Assembly: GCA_025997155.1 (NCBI GenBank)
Contig: BNUF01000033.1
Coordinates: 1-20,559 of the forward strand
Direction: 5' to 3'
Origin: Clostridia bacterium
GTDB taxonomy: Bacteria; Bacillota; Clostridia; Lachnospirales; WQUN01
DNA: 20,559 nt
Made by a program: the position numbers and the translations under genes. Positions 5,570 through 12,660 of the stretch are shown here, piece after piece (within the stretch, counting starts at the first letter, position 1; each line of letters opens with the position of its first letter). The notes beneath the pieces are model-generated. The model was not told where the DNA came from. It saw only the letters and a program-made list of their open reading frames with translations, and searched no databases.

Positions 5570-6588
5570 TGTTTCTTTGTCGTGTTCACGTCCGCGTGTC
5601 CCAAAACTTCCGCCACAAGGTATATGTCCCCCGTTTCCCGATAAAGCGTCGTGCCGAAAGTCGAACGCAATTTGTGGGGCGAAATGTTTTTAGCTCCCGT
5701 GATAAGTCTTGCGTATTTTTTCACAAGATTCTGCACGGCGCGGTCGGTTATTCTCCGCTTTTGGAGCGACAAAAACAGCGCGTTCTCGTGTCCCGCAAGA
5801 GGGGTTATAAGCCGCCTTTCCTCGAGGTACAATTCCAGCGCGTCCATCACCTCGTCGCCGAAATACAAAATGCTTTCGTTTCCGCCTTTTCGCGTCACTT
5901 TAACTCCCATTAGCTGGAAATCAATATGGCTTATGTCTATTCCGATACATTCGGAAAGGCGCATACCCGTGCCAAGCATCAGCGTTATTATCGCCAAGTC
6001 GCGGACTTTCGTCTTTTCGTGATAATTTTTTTGCCATTGGTTCAGCTCGCCGCCGCTCTCCACTTCGTCCAAAAGCCGCGCCACCTCGTCCGCCTCAAGC
6101 CGCGTAATATTTTTTTTACGTATTTTGGGGCGTTCCACAAAGGACGCGGGATTCACCTCGATTTTTCGTTTTTTTATGAAATAACTGAAAATGGCGTTTA
6201 TAGTACATATCTTCCGCGCCTTTGCGCTTTCCGCGTTCTGGTGCTCCAGATAATAATTCACTTCGATATCGTCGGGGTATTTTGTGTACTGTTTTGTGTA
6301 AAAGGACAAATAATCGATAAATTCCTCGAGGTCGTCAACGGTGATTGCCTTAAAGTCCTCTATTGTCAGACGCTCTTTGTCTTTGCCCGCGAGGGAACAT
6401 TCGGACTCAAGGGAGGTTATAAACCCAAAAAACAGCTCCAAATCATAGGCGTAATTTATCCGTGTACGAATAGTCGTTCTGCTTTGTATTCCGCGAAAAA
6501 ACTCGTCACAAAAATCGGGAAGTTCGTTGAGATACTTCCTAAGCCTGAGCGTGTACACTTTTCGTAAAATCTCCGTGTATTCCGACAT
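5503..6588 (-). CDS. Tyrosine recombinase (phage-integrase/XerC-D family)
   Basis: A 361-residue site-specific DNA recombinase, apparently complete. The N-terminal SAM-like DNA-binding part covers about 20-145, with an acidic middle (TVDDLEEFIDYLSFYTKQY) and a helix SAKARKICTINAIFSYFIKK. The catalytic domain from about 160 shows every family residue: Arg210 (GTGMRLSE), Lys234 (VTRKGGN), His305 and Arg308 (SPHKLRSTF), His331 (LGHADVNTT) and nucleophile Tyr341 (KKHYAAID). The ATG at 6588 has an AGAGAGGG Shine-Dalgarno and a strong promoter. It diverges from recG and ends a few bases from the B2 break. Length and the variable N-terminal half fit an accessory or solitary Xer-like recombinase more than the housekeeping XerC/XerD pair; that reading is an inference. 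Confidence 0.93.
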   Translation of the reverse strand: MSEYTEILRKVYTLRLRKYLNELPDFCDEFFRGIQSRTTIRTRINYAYDLELFFGFITSLESECSLAGKDKERLTIEDFKAITVDDLEEFIDYLSFYTKQYTKYPDDIEVNYYLEHQNAESAKARKICTINAIFSYFIKKRKIEVNPASFVERPKIRKKNITRLEADEVARLLDEVESGGELNQWQKNYHEKTKVRDLAIITLMLGTGMRLSECIGIDISHIDFQLMGVKVTRKGGNESILYFGDEVMDALELYLEERRLITPLAGHENALFLSLQKRRITDRAVQNLVKKYARLITGAKNISPHKLRSTFGTTLYRETGDIYLVAEVLGHADVNTTKKHYAAIDEEHKLKATKYIKLRGE

Positions 6589-6610
6589 TTTCGTTCCCTC
6601 TCTTTTTTAC

Positions 6611-6639
6611 ATTATAGCTCTTGTTTTGTATTTTATCAA
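6611..6639 (-). promoter_or_regulatory. Promoter of the tyrosine recombinase
   Basis: On the minus strand: TTGATA (6639-6634), a 17-base spacer, and a perfect TATAAT (6616-6611). The start point should fall near 6604, just ahead of the AGAGAGGG Shine-Dalgarno, leaving a leader of only about 15 bases. The -35 box lies inside the spacer of the opposing recG promoter. Confidence 0.72.
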
Positions 6640-6649
6640 GAAGTATAAT
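6621..6649 (+). promoter_or_regulatory. Promoter of recG
   Basis: TTGTTT (6621-6626), a 17-base spacer and a perfect TATAAT (6644-6649) on the plus strand. The predicted start near 6656 coincides with the beginning of the AGAGGAG Shine-Dalgarno, so the leader is very short. Its -35 box sits in the spacer of the divergent recombinase promoter. Confidence 0.7.
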
Positions 6650-6670
6650 ATCATAAGAGGAGTGAACGCC

Positions 6671-8644
6671 GTGGTTAAACTTTGCGATAGTGTGAAAAAT
6701 TTGCGCAATATTGGCGGGAAACGCTTTGAACTTCTGCAAAAAATGGGAATACATACCGTTGCGGACTTAACGTCATATTACCCGAGAAGCTATGAGGACA
6801 GGTCGAAGACTACCGAGATAAGAGACACGGCGCGGGGCGAAACGAATATCATACAGGCAAAGGTGATTTCCACCCCCGAAACTTCTAAAAAGGGCGAAAT
6901 TCTTGTGACGAAGGCGCGGCTTGCGGACAAAAGCGGCGAAATCACGGCGGTTTGGTACAATCAGTCATATATAAAAAACAACATTAAGAAAAACATATTA
7001 TATACTTTTGTCGGAAAAGTTTTGTACGAGTACGGAGTTTTACAAATTTTCCCAACGGATTATTTCCCCGCCGACAGCGGTCTTCCGAAAATCGTCCCGC
7101 TGTATAGATTGCCGAAAGGTATGTCCGCAAAGGTGTTTCGCGGGATAATGTACGCGGCTGTTTCCTCTGTTTCCTTGGAAATTTCGGAAAATATAGACGT
7201 TTCCGTGCTGAAAAAGTACGGATTGTGCGACAAGGCGACTGCCGTAAAGAACATACATTTCCCCGAAAGTGACGAATTGTTTCTTGAGGCAAGGCGGCGG
7301 CTTGTATTTGAGGAGTTGTTAGGCACGCAAACAAAGTTGGCGCGGGTGCGGGAGGAGAACAAAAACCGCCTGTCCCTTAGGTTTGAGGACGTTTCTTATT
7401 CGGAGGTCGGGTTGCCGTACACACTCACGGAAGGGCAGGTTCAGGCGCTTTCCGATATAACCTCCGATTTCGCGAGCGGGTACGGCGCGAATCGGTTGCT
7501 GCAAGGGGACGTGGGTTGCGGAAAAACCGCCGTAGCTATAATAGCGAGTTACATTTGCGTAAAAAACGGAGCGCAAGCCGTGATAATGGCTCCGACGGAG
7601 GTTTTGGCGAAACAGCATCTGGCGACATTCGGGACACACTTTGATACTCTGGGGATAAAAACCGTACTGCTCACGGGTTCGCTTAAACAAAAGGAAAAAC
7701 GCCTTGCGCGGGAACAAATACAGGACGGGACGGCGCGAATGGTCGTCGCCACACACGCGGCGATTACTGATACCGTTGTGTTTAATAATCTGGGGCTTGT
7801 GATAACGGACGAACAGCACAGGTTTGGCGTGAACCAACGCAAAAAACTGGGTGCAAAGGGAGAACTTGCCGAAACCCCCACTTTTCCCCATATTCTCGTG
7901 ATGAGTGCGACGCCGATTCCGCGAAGTCTCGCGCTGATTCTGTACGGCGACTTGGATATTTCGAGCATAAAAACAATGCCAAAAGGGCGGCAAAAAATAG
8001 ATACTTTCGCGGTGAACGACAAATACCGCGAACGGATTATAGCTTTCGCGCAAAAAGAGGTGGACAAAGGGAAACAGGTATATTTTATCTGCCCGAGGAT
8101 AGAGGAAAACGAGGACGACGAGATTATGTCGGTTTTGAGTTACGCGGATATGCTTGGATTCTGCCTGCCGAAAGCGAAAGTCGCCGCGTTGCACGGAAAA
8201 ATGAGCGAACAAGACAAAGATGACATAATGCGACAATTTTCTGTGAGGGAAATTGATATATTAGTTGCGACGACTGTTGTGGAGGTGGGGGTGAACGTTC
8301 CGAACGCCACGCTTATGGTGATTGAAAACGCCGAGCGATTCGGGCTCTCGCAGCTGCACCAGCTGCGCGGGCGTGTCGGGCGGGGGGCGGACAAGTCGTA
8401 TTGCGTCCTAATCTCGAACAAAAAGGGAGCGAAAAAACGTATGAACGCTATGACGGAGACTAACGACGGGTTTGAACTCGCGGAACTCGACTTGCGTCTG
8501 CGCGGGGCGGGCGACTTTTTCGGAACAAGACAGCACGGCTTGCCCGAGATGAAAATTGCCAATTTGTACACAGATTTAGAAATACTTTCGCTCGTCCGCG
8601 ACGCGCTGAACACTTGCGATTACAAGAAAATAATTACTTTATGA
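6671..8644 (+). CDS. recG: ATP-dependent DNA helicase RecG
   Basis: A 657-residue branched-DNA translocase that regresses stalled forks and processes Holliday junctions and R-loops. The frame is open from 6527, but the GTG at 6671 is the likely start: AGAGGAG at 6656-6662 with eight bases between, and the protein begins as RecG does (helix-hairpin NIGGKRFELLQKMGI, then SYYPRSYEDRS). An OB-fold wedge domain follows. Motor motifs in order: Walker A GDVGCGKT (279-286), DEQH (380-383), SATPIPRS (412-419), VATTVVEVGVNVPNATLMV, and motif VI QLHQLRGRVGRG (from 561). The end DLRLRGAGDFFGTRQHG is the RecG C-terminal hallmark. It heads a unit with the VanZ-like gene (nine-base gap) and hemW. Confidence 0.96.
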   Translation: MVKLCDSVKNLRNIGGKRFELLQKMGIHTVADLTSYYPRSYEDRSKTTEIRDTARGETNIIQAKVISTPETSKKGEILVTKARLADKSGEITAVWYNQSYIKNNIKKNILYTFVGKVLYEYGVLQIFPTDYFPADSGLPKIVPLYRLPKGMSAKVFRGIMYAAVSSVSLEISENIDVSVLKKYGLCDKATAVKNIHFPESDELFLEARRRLVFEELLGTQTKLARVREENKNRLSLRFEDVSYSEVGLPYTLTEGQVQALSDITSDFASGYGANRLLQGDVGCGKTAVAIIASYICVKNGAQAVIMAPTEVLAKQHLATFGTHFDTLGIKTVLLTGSLKQKEKRLAREQIQDGTARMVVATHAAITDTVVFNNLGLVITDEQHRFGVNQRKKLGAKGELAETPTFPHILVMSATPIPRSLALILYGDLDISSIKTMPKGRQKIDTFAVNDKYRERIIAFAQKEVDKGKQVYFICPRIEENEDDEIMSVLSYADMLGFCLPKAKVAALHGKMSEQDKDDIMRQFSVREIDILVATTVVEVGVNVPNATLMVIENAERFGLSQLHQLRGRVGRGADKSYCVLISNKKGAKKRMNAMTETNDGFELAELDLRLRGAGDFFGTRQHGLPEMKIANLYTDLEILSLVRDALNTCDYKKIITL

Positions 8645-8653
8645 GGTTATGAT

Positions 8654-9115
8654 ATGAAGAAAAAAATTGTACCGTTCCTTGACATAGCCTACATAACCGC
8701 CGTATTTGTGTTGCTGTTCAGTCCGTTTCTGCACGAGTCGCGGGATTTTATTTACAACAAGTATCAGTTTGTACCGTTTGAAACTATAAACAGATACTTG
8801 TACTTTTATAACCTTAGACATAGTTCAAATATACTCCTGCAGCTTTTGGGAAATGTCGCGATTATGCTGCCGCTGCCGCCTCTTCTTTATGCCACTTTTC
8901 GTAAAATGCCGTTTTTCGCGGTGGCGGCTGTTTCGATACTCCTTACCGCAACGATTGAGCCTATTCAATACATTATCGATAGCCGAATGAATACGTATCG
9001 GTTTGTCGTTGATGTTGACGACACAATACTGAACGAACTCGGGATAATAATATCGCTCGTGTTTGTGGGAATTTTTGATATAATATATCATAAGATGAAA
9101 AGAGGAAAAATATGA
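8654..9115 (+). CDS. VanZ-like membrane protein
   Basis: A 153-residue integral membrane protein with four hydrophobic segments (about 9-25, 60-80, 86-103, 128-145). VanZ-family motifs: VPFET (40-44), LLGNVAIMLPLPP (64-76), the IEPIQ helix end (101-105), and VDVDDTILNELG (119-130), where the family typically has DVDDvilNtlG. The VanZ of vancomycin-resistance elements gives low-level teicoplanin resistance by an unclear mechanism; most chromosomal homologs have no known role, and nothing here points to a van cluster. The start follows GAGG by about seven bases, nine bases after the recG stop. The end overlaps hemW by ATGA, so it is co-translated with hemW. Confidence 0.85.
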   Translation: MKKKIVPFLDIAYITAVFVLLFSPFLHESRDFIYNKYQFVPFETINRYLYFYNLRHSSNILLQLLGNVAIMLPLPPLLYATFRKMPFFAVAAVSILLTATIEPIQYIIDSRMNTYRFVVDVDDTILNELGIIISLVFVGIFDIIYHKMKRGKI

Positions 9116-10209
9116 AAAATACAGGGATATACGTACACATTCCGTTTTGCGCGTCCAGGTGCAATTATTGCAACTTTTTGTCAATCGGCGACGCGGACGC
9201 TGAGGTGAAAGAAAAATACACAAAGGCGCTTATTGAGGAAATCCGCGCAAAAGCGGAGGGAAAAGCCGACACGGTATACCTTGGCGGGGGAACGCCCACG
9301 GCTTTGTCGTTGCTCCAGATACTCAGGGTGATTGACGCGCTGCGTCCGTACACGGATAAAAACACGGAGTTTACGATTGAGGCGAACCCCAAGACGGTGG
9401 ATAAGCACTATCTGTATAAACTTGAGGACGCGGGAGTGAATCGGATAAGTTTCGGTATGCAATCGACGAATGACGGGGTGCTTAAAAAACTCGGACGCAC
9501 TCATACATACGCCGATTTTTGGGACACGTACAACGCGGCGCAGGACGCGGGTTTTAACAATATCAACGTCGACTTGATTTCAGCCGTGCCTTTCGCCGAA
9601 AAAGAGAAGGACGACATTCACAGGCTTATAAATATATCTCCGAGTCACATATCGGCGTATTCTTTAAGCATTGAAAACGGGACTAACTTTGAGGGGCTTA
9701 CGGCGGTCTCTGACGAGGTTGACAGAGCGAAATACGCCTATATAAAAGAAGAGCTGCAAAACGCGGGATACGAATGGTATGAAATCTCAAATTTTGCCAA
9801 AAACGGTAAATACTCGCGGCATAATACCGCGTACTGGACGCGCAAAAGTTATATAGGTGTCGGGCTTGGAGCACATTCTTTTGACAAAGAGAAGTCGGTG
9901 CGGTATTCGAACGTGACGGAGCTAGAGACGTACCTTTCGGAAGAAAACAAGATTGCGGAGACGACGGAAATCACAAGAACCGACGCGATGGCTGAATTCT
10001 TTTTCCTTGGGCTGCGGCTGATTCGCGGCGTGTCGCTTCATGATTTTTATGACGAGTTCGGAGTTTCCGCCGAATCCATATACGGCGGCGTTTTTGACAA
10101 TTTGTTAAAACATAGGTTGATACACAAAGAGGGCGGTGTAATACGCCTGACGGATTACGGCGTGGACGTTTCAAACACCGTGTTCACCGAATTTATCCAA
10201 AGTAATTGA
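9112..10209 (+). CDS. hemW: Radical SAM protein HemW (heme chaperone, HemN-like)
   Basis: A 365-residue radical SAM enzyme homolog. The cluster motif is Cys13-x3-Cys17-x2-Cys20 (PFCASRCNYCNF), followed by GGGTPT (58-63), EANPKTVD, and NRISFGMQSTND. The last part holds the HemN C-terminal domain (FFLGLRLIRGVSL). True HemN has a further Cys right after the motif (CxxxCxxCxC); here the residues are Asn-Phe, as in HemW, whose proven role is heme binding and delivery rather than coproporphyrinogen oxidation. The start lies in the ATGA overlap with the VanZ-like gene. The TGA stop lies inside the -35 box of the asd promoter. Confidence 0.92.
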   Translation: MKNTGIYVHIPFCASRCNYCNFLSIGDADAEVKEKYTKALIEEIRAKAEGKADTVYLGGGTPTALSLLQILRVIDALRPYTDKNTEFTIEANPKTVDKHYLYKLEDAGVNRISFGMQSTNDGVLKKLGRTHTYADFWDTYNAAQDAGFNNINVDLISAVPFAEKEKDDIHRLINISPSHISAYSLSIENGTNFEGLTAVSDEVDRAKYAYIKEELQNAGYEWYEISNFAKNGKYSRHNTAYWTRKSYIGVGLGAHSFDKEKSVRYSNVTELETYLSEENKIAETTEITRTDAMAEFFFLGLRLIRGVSLHDFYDEFGVSAESIYGGVFDNLLKHRLIHKEGGVIRLTDYGVDVSNTVFTEFIQSN

Positions 10210-10234
10210 CAGTATCGGCGGAATTTGTTAAGAT
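10206..10234 (+). promoter_or_regulatory. Promoter of the asd-murA-HD unit
   Basis: TTGACA (10206-10211, perfect), a 17-base spacer, and TAAGAT (10229-10234, four of six matches). The -35 box contains the hemW stop codon TGA. A start near 10241 gives a leader of about 20 bases before the GTG of asd, including the GAGGAGGG Shine-Dalgarno. No terminator lies between hemW and this promoter, so read-through from recG-hemW is also possible. Confidence 0.65.
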
Positions 10235-10259
10235 TATCGTACAATGAGGAGGGTTTAAA

Positions 10260-11339
10260 GTGTCGGAATCAAAGTTGAACGTCGGTATCATCGGAGCTAC
10301 GGGCTATGTCGGGCAGAGATTCGTTACCCTGCTCGAGAACCACCCGTGGTTTAGCGTGGCTAAACTTGCGGCTTCCGCAAACTCCGCGGGGAAAACATAC
10401 GAAGAGAGTGTGCGTAATCGTTTCAAATTGGAGTTGCCGATTCCTGAATATGTGAAAAATATGCCAGTTTATGACATAGCCGAAACCGCCGAATTTTGTG
10501 ACGGCTTGGACTTTGTTTTTTGCGCCGTGAATATGAGAAAGGGCGAAATCCGCGTCCTTGAAGAAAAAATCGCAAAACTTGAAGTCCCTGTTGTGTCAAA
10601 CAATTCGGCGTTTCGTGAACGTGAAGACGTGCCGATTATAATCCCTGAAATTAACCCCGAACACAGCAAGATTATTGAGGTACAGCGCAAAAACTGGGGA
10701 ACAAAGCGCGGATTTATCGCGGCAAAGCCTAACTGTTCTATTCAAAGTTACGTACCCGCACTCACGCCTTTGCGTTCTTATGGTATAGATAAAATCAGCG
10801 TCTGCACGTATCAGGCGATTTCGGGAGCGGGAAAAGTCCTTGCCGACACGCCCGAAATTTTGGGCAATGTAGTACCTTTTATCGGGGGAGAGGAGGAAAA
10901 AAGCGAGAGTGAGCCGCTCAAAGTATGGGGGACGCTAACGGGAGAGGCGATAGTCTCCGCAAAGGACATTGCTATTTCCGCCCAGTGCTACCGCGTACCC
11001 GTGCAAGAGGGGCATACGGCGGCTGTTTCCGTGACTTTTAACAACAAGATAACCAAAGGAAAAATTATAAATATATGGGAAAGTTATGTGCCCGAGATAT
11101 ATAAATATAAATTACCCTCCGCTCCGAAAAAATTTTTGACATACCTTGATAAGGACAACCGCCCGCAGCCGTTGCTGGACGCAAATATTGGAAACGGTAT
11201 GGGTATTTCAATCGGGCGCTTGCGCGAGGACAACATTTTTGACTACAAGTTCGCTTGCCTTTCGCACAACACGATACGCGGGGCGGCGGGCGGCGCGGTG
11301 CTTACCGCCGAGTTGCTGAAAGTTCAGGGTTATCTGTGA
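10260..11339 (+). CDS. asd: Aspartate-semialdehyde dehydrogenase (archaeal/fungal type)
   Basis: A 359-residue cytosolic enzyme that reduces aspartyl phosphate with NADPH to aspartate semialdehyde, the branch point to diaminopimelate/lysine and threonine/methionine. It starts with GTG after GAGGAGGG and six bases. The NADP-binding loop is GATGYVGQRF (12-21). The catalytic Cys159 lies in AAKPNCSIQ. YQAISGAGK follows, and the acid/base His252 lies in VPVQEGHTAAV, with Arg245 just upstream. The end is NTIRGAAGGAVLTAELL. GATGxVGQRF and the overall length fit the archaeal/fungal branch, common in clostridia, rather than the E. coli form. First gene of the asd-murA-HD unit; its diaminopimelate product feeds peptidoglycan together with murA. 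Confidence 0.95.
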   Translation: MSESKLNVGIIGATGYVGQRFVTLLENHPWFSVAKLAASANSAGKTYEESVRNRFKLELPIPEYVKNMPVYDIAETAEFCDGLDFVFCAVNMRKGEIRVLEEKIAKLEVPVVSNNSAFREREDVPIIIPEINPEHSKIIEVQRKNWGTKRGFIAAKPNCSIQSYVPALTPLRSYGIDKISVCTYQAISGAGKVLADTPEILGNVVPFIGGEEEKSESEPLKVWGTLTGEAIVSAKDIAISAQCYRVPVQEGHTAAVSVTFNNKITKGKIINIWESYVPEIYKYKLPSAPKKFLTYLDKDNRPQPLLDANIGNGMGISIGRLREDNIFDYKFACLSHNTIRGAAGGAVLTAELLKVQGYL

Positions 11340-11347
11340 TTATACTT

Positions 11348-11394
11348 CCTCTTTATTGGTAAAAATGTATATAAATACTACCACTAAAGAGGGG
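11348..11394 (+). promoter_or_regulatory. Inverted repeat covering the murA ribosome binding site
   Basis: The arms CCTCTTTATTGGTA (11348-11361) and TACCACTAAAGAGG (11379-11392) pair at 13 of 14 positions (one T-C mismatch). Inside the loop GTAT (11367-11370) and ATAC (11375-11378) can add four pairs directly on the stem. The 3' arm contains AAAGAGG, the murA Shine-Dalgarno (GAGGGG at 11389-11394, six bases before the GTG). Folded, it would hide the site from ribosomes. No T run follows, so it is not an intrinsic terminator. What would open it, or whether a protein binds the DNA dyad instead, is not visible. Confidence 0.6.
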
Positions 11395-11400
11395 TCATTC

Positions 11401-12660
11401 GTGAGCGACGACAAATTCATCATACAAAAAAGCAATCCCCTGCGCGGAGAAGTCAAAATCAGCGGTTCAAAAAATTCCGTGCTTCCGATAATGGCGGCGG
11501 CTCTTTTGACGCGTGAAACTTGCGTTATCCGCGACGTTCCGCAATTAAGCGACGTTTACGTGCTTGAGACGGTACTTCGGCAGCTCAATACCGAATGTTC
11601 GTATGACGACAACACTCTGCGCATATGCGCCGAAAAAACCGCGCAAAACGCGCTGATTGACTGTGATTTAATCGGACAAATACGCGCATCTTTCCTTGTA
11701 ATGGGGGCGTTGCTGGCGCGTTTTTGCGAGTGCAAAATTCCTTTGCCTGGCGGCTGCACGATTGGGACGCGACCGATTGACCTGCACCTGAAGGGCTTTG
11801 CCGCTATGGGTGCGGTGATTGACTGTTCCCACGGTTGCGTATACGCCTGCGCGAAAAACGGGCTTTCGGGGGCGCGGATTTACCTTGATTTTCCAAGCGT
11901 CGGAGCGACCGAAAACATTATGATTGCGGCGGCGACGGCGGACGGCACGACGATTATCGAAAACTGCGCCGAAGAACCCGAAATCGTCGACTTGGCGAAT
12001 TTTCTCAACTCGTGCGGGGCGAACGTGCGCGGCGCGGGGACGGACGCAATCAAAATCAAGGGCGTTCCCTATCTCCATGGCTGTGACCACACGATAATCC
12101 CCGACCGAATCGAGGCGGGGACGTTTATGATTGCCGCCGCCGTCACACGCGGGAATATCCTGCTCCAAAACATAGTCCCCGACCACCTCAAGCCGATTAC
12201 GGCAAAACTAAAAGAAACGGGAGTTTTGATACACGAAGAACAGGACGGAATCCGCGTAATCGGCGAAAACCCGCTTAACGGCGTTGACATAAAAACCCTG
12301 CCGTACCCCGGGTTTCCGACCGACCTCCAAGCTCCTTTTATGAGCCTTTTGGCGTCGGCACAGGGCAACAGCGTCGTCACGGAAACGGTGTTTGAAAACC
12401 GATTCCTCCACGTGAGCGAGTTCAAGCGAATGGGGGCGCAAATCAAAATCGACAGCCGCACGGCAATCATTGACGGAGTGCAAGCTCTTACGGGCGCGCC
12501 TGTGCGGGCGACAGACTTGCGGGCGGGCGCGGCGTTGATACTAAACGCTCTTGCGGCGGACGGACAAACGGAAATATCGGGGGTTCGTCATATCGACCGA
12601 GGGTACTGCCGAATTGAGGACAAATTTATGAAACTAGGGGCGAGGATTAGACGCGTATGA
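11401..12660 (+). CDS. murA: UDP-N-acetylglucosamine 1-carboxyvinyltransferase MurA
   Basis: A 419-residue cytosolic enzyme that transfers enolpyruvate from PEP to UDP-GlcNAc, the committed first step of peptidoglycan synthesis. The frame extends back to 11356, but the GTG at 11401 is chosen: GAGGGG lies six bases upstream and the length then matches the family. Features: the substrate lysine (SGSKNSVLPIM, Lys24), the Cys loop PGGCTIGTRPIDLHLKGF with the PEP/fosfomycin-binding Cys119, PSVGATENIMIAA, DRIEAGTFMIAAA, PGFPTDLQAPFMSL and DLRAGAALILNALAADG. Cys119 predicts fosfomycin sensitivity at the target level. It lies 61 bases after asd behind the RBS-covering inverted repeat and overlaps the HD gene by ATGA. 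An ATG at 11365 is in frame but has no Shine-Dalgarno. Confidence 0.95.
   Translation: MSDDKFIIQKSNPLRGEVKISGSKNSVLPIMAAALLTRETCVIRDVPQLSDVYVLETVLRQLNTECSYDDNTLRICAEKTAQNALIDCDLIGQIRASFLVMGALLARFCECKIPLPGGCTIGTRPIDLHLKGFAAMGAVIDCSHGCVYACAKNGLSGARIYLDFPSVGATENIMIAAATADGTTIIENCAEEPEIVDLANFLNSCGANVRGAGTDAIKIKGVPYLHGCDHTIIPDRIEAGTFMIAAAVTRGNILLQNIVPDHLKPITAKLKETGVLIHEEQDGIRVIGENPLNGVDIKTLPYPGFPTDLQAPFMSLLASAQGNSVVTETVFENRFLHVSEFKRMGAQIKIDSRTAIIDGVQALTGAPVRATDLRAGAALILNALAADGQTEISGVRHIDRGYCRIEDKFMKLGARIRRV

Noticed and set aside
3573..6588. An integron: gene cassettes beside a tyrosine recombinase
   Set aside because: The cassettes lie at the 3' end of the recombinase gene, no attC-like imperfect palindromes recur between them, and the recombinase shows no IntI-specific insert that I can see. 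Two A-B units by tandem duplication explain the layout more simply.
6527..6670. N-terminal extension of RecG by 48 residues
   Set aside because: The extension runs across the recombinase start and both promoters, and the GTG at 6671 has the only good Shine-Dalgarno and gives a normal RecG beginning.
7319..8236. Long minus-strand open frame of 305 codons inside recG
   Set aside because: It is the antisense of conserved helicase motifs; its length reflects the codon bias of recG.
8654..9115. Glycopeptide resistance gene vanZ
   Set aside because: Only the family motifs are present; no vanHAX-type ligase or dehydrogenase genes or VanRS regulators are in the window.
9112..10209. Coproporphyrinogen III dehydrogenase HemN
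   Set aside because: The cluster motif lacks the extra cysteine of HemN, and no other heme genes lie nearby, so HemW is the better call.
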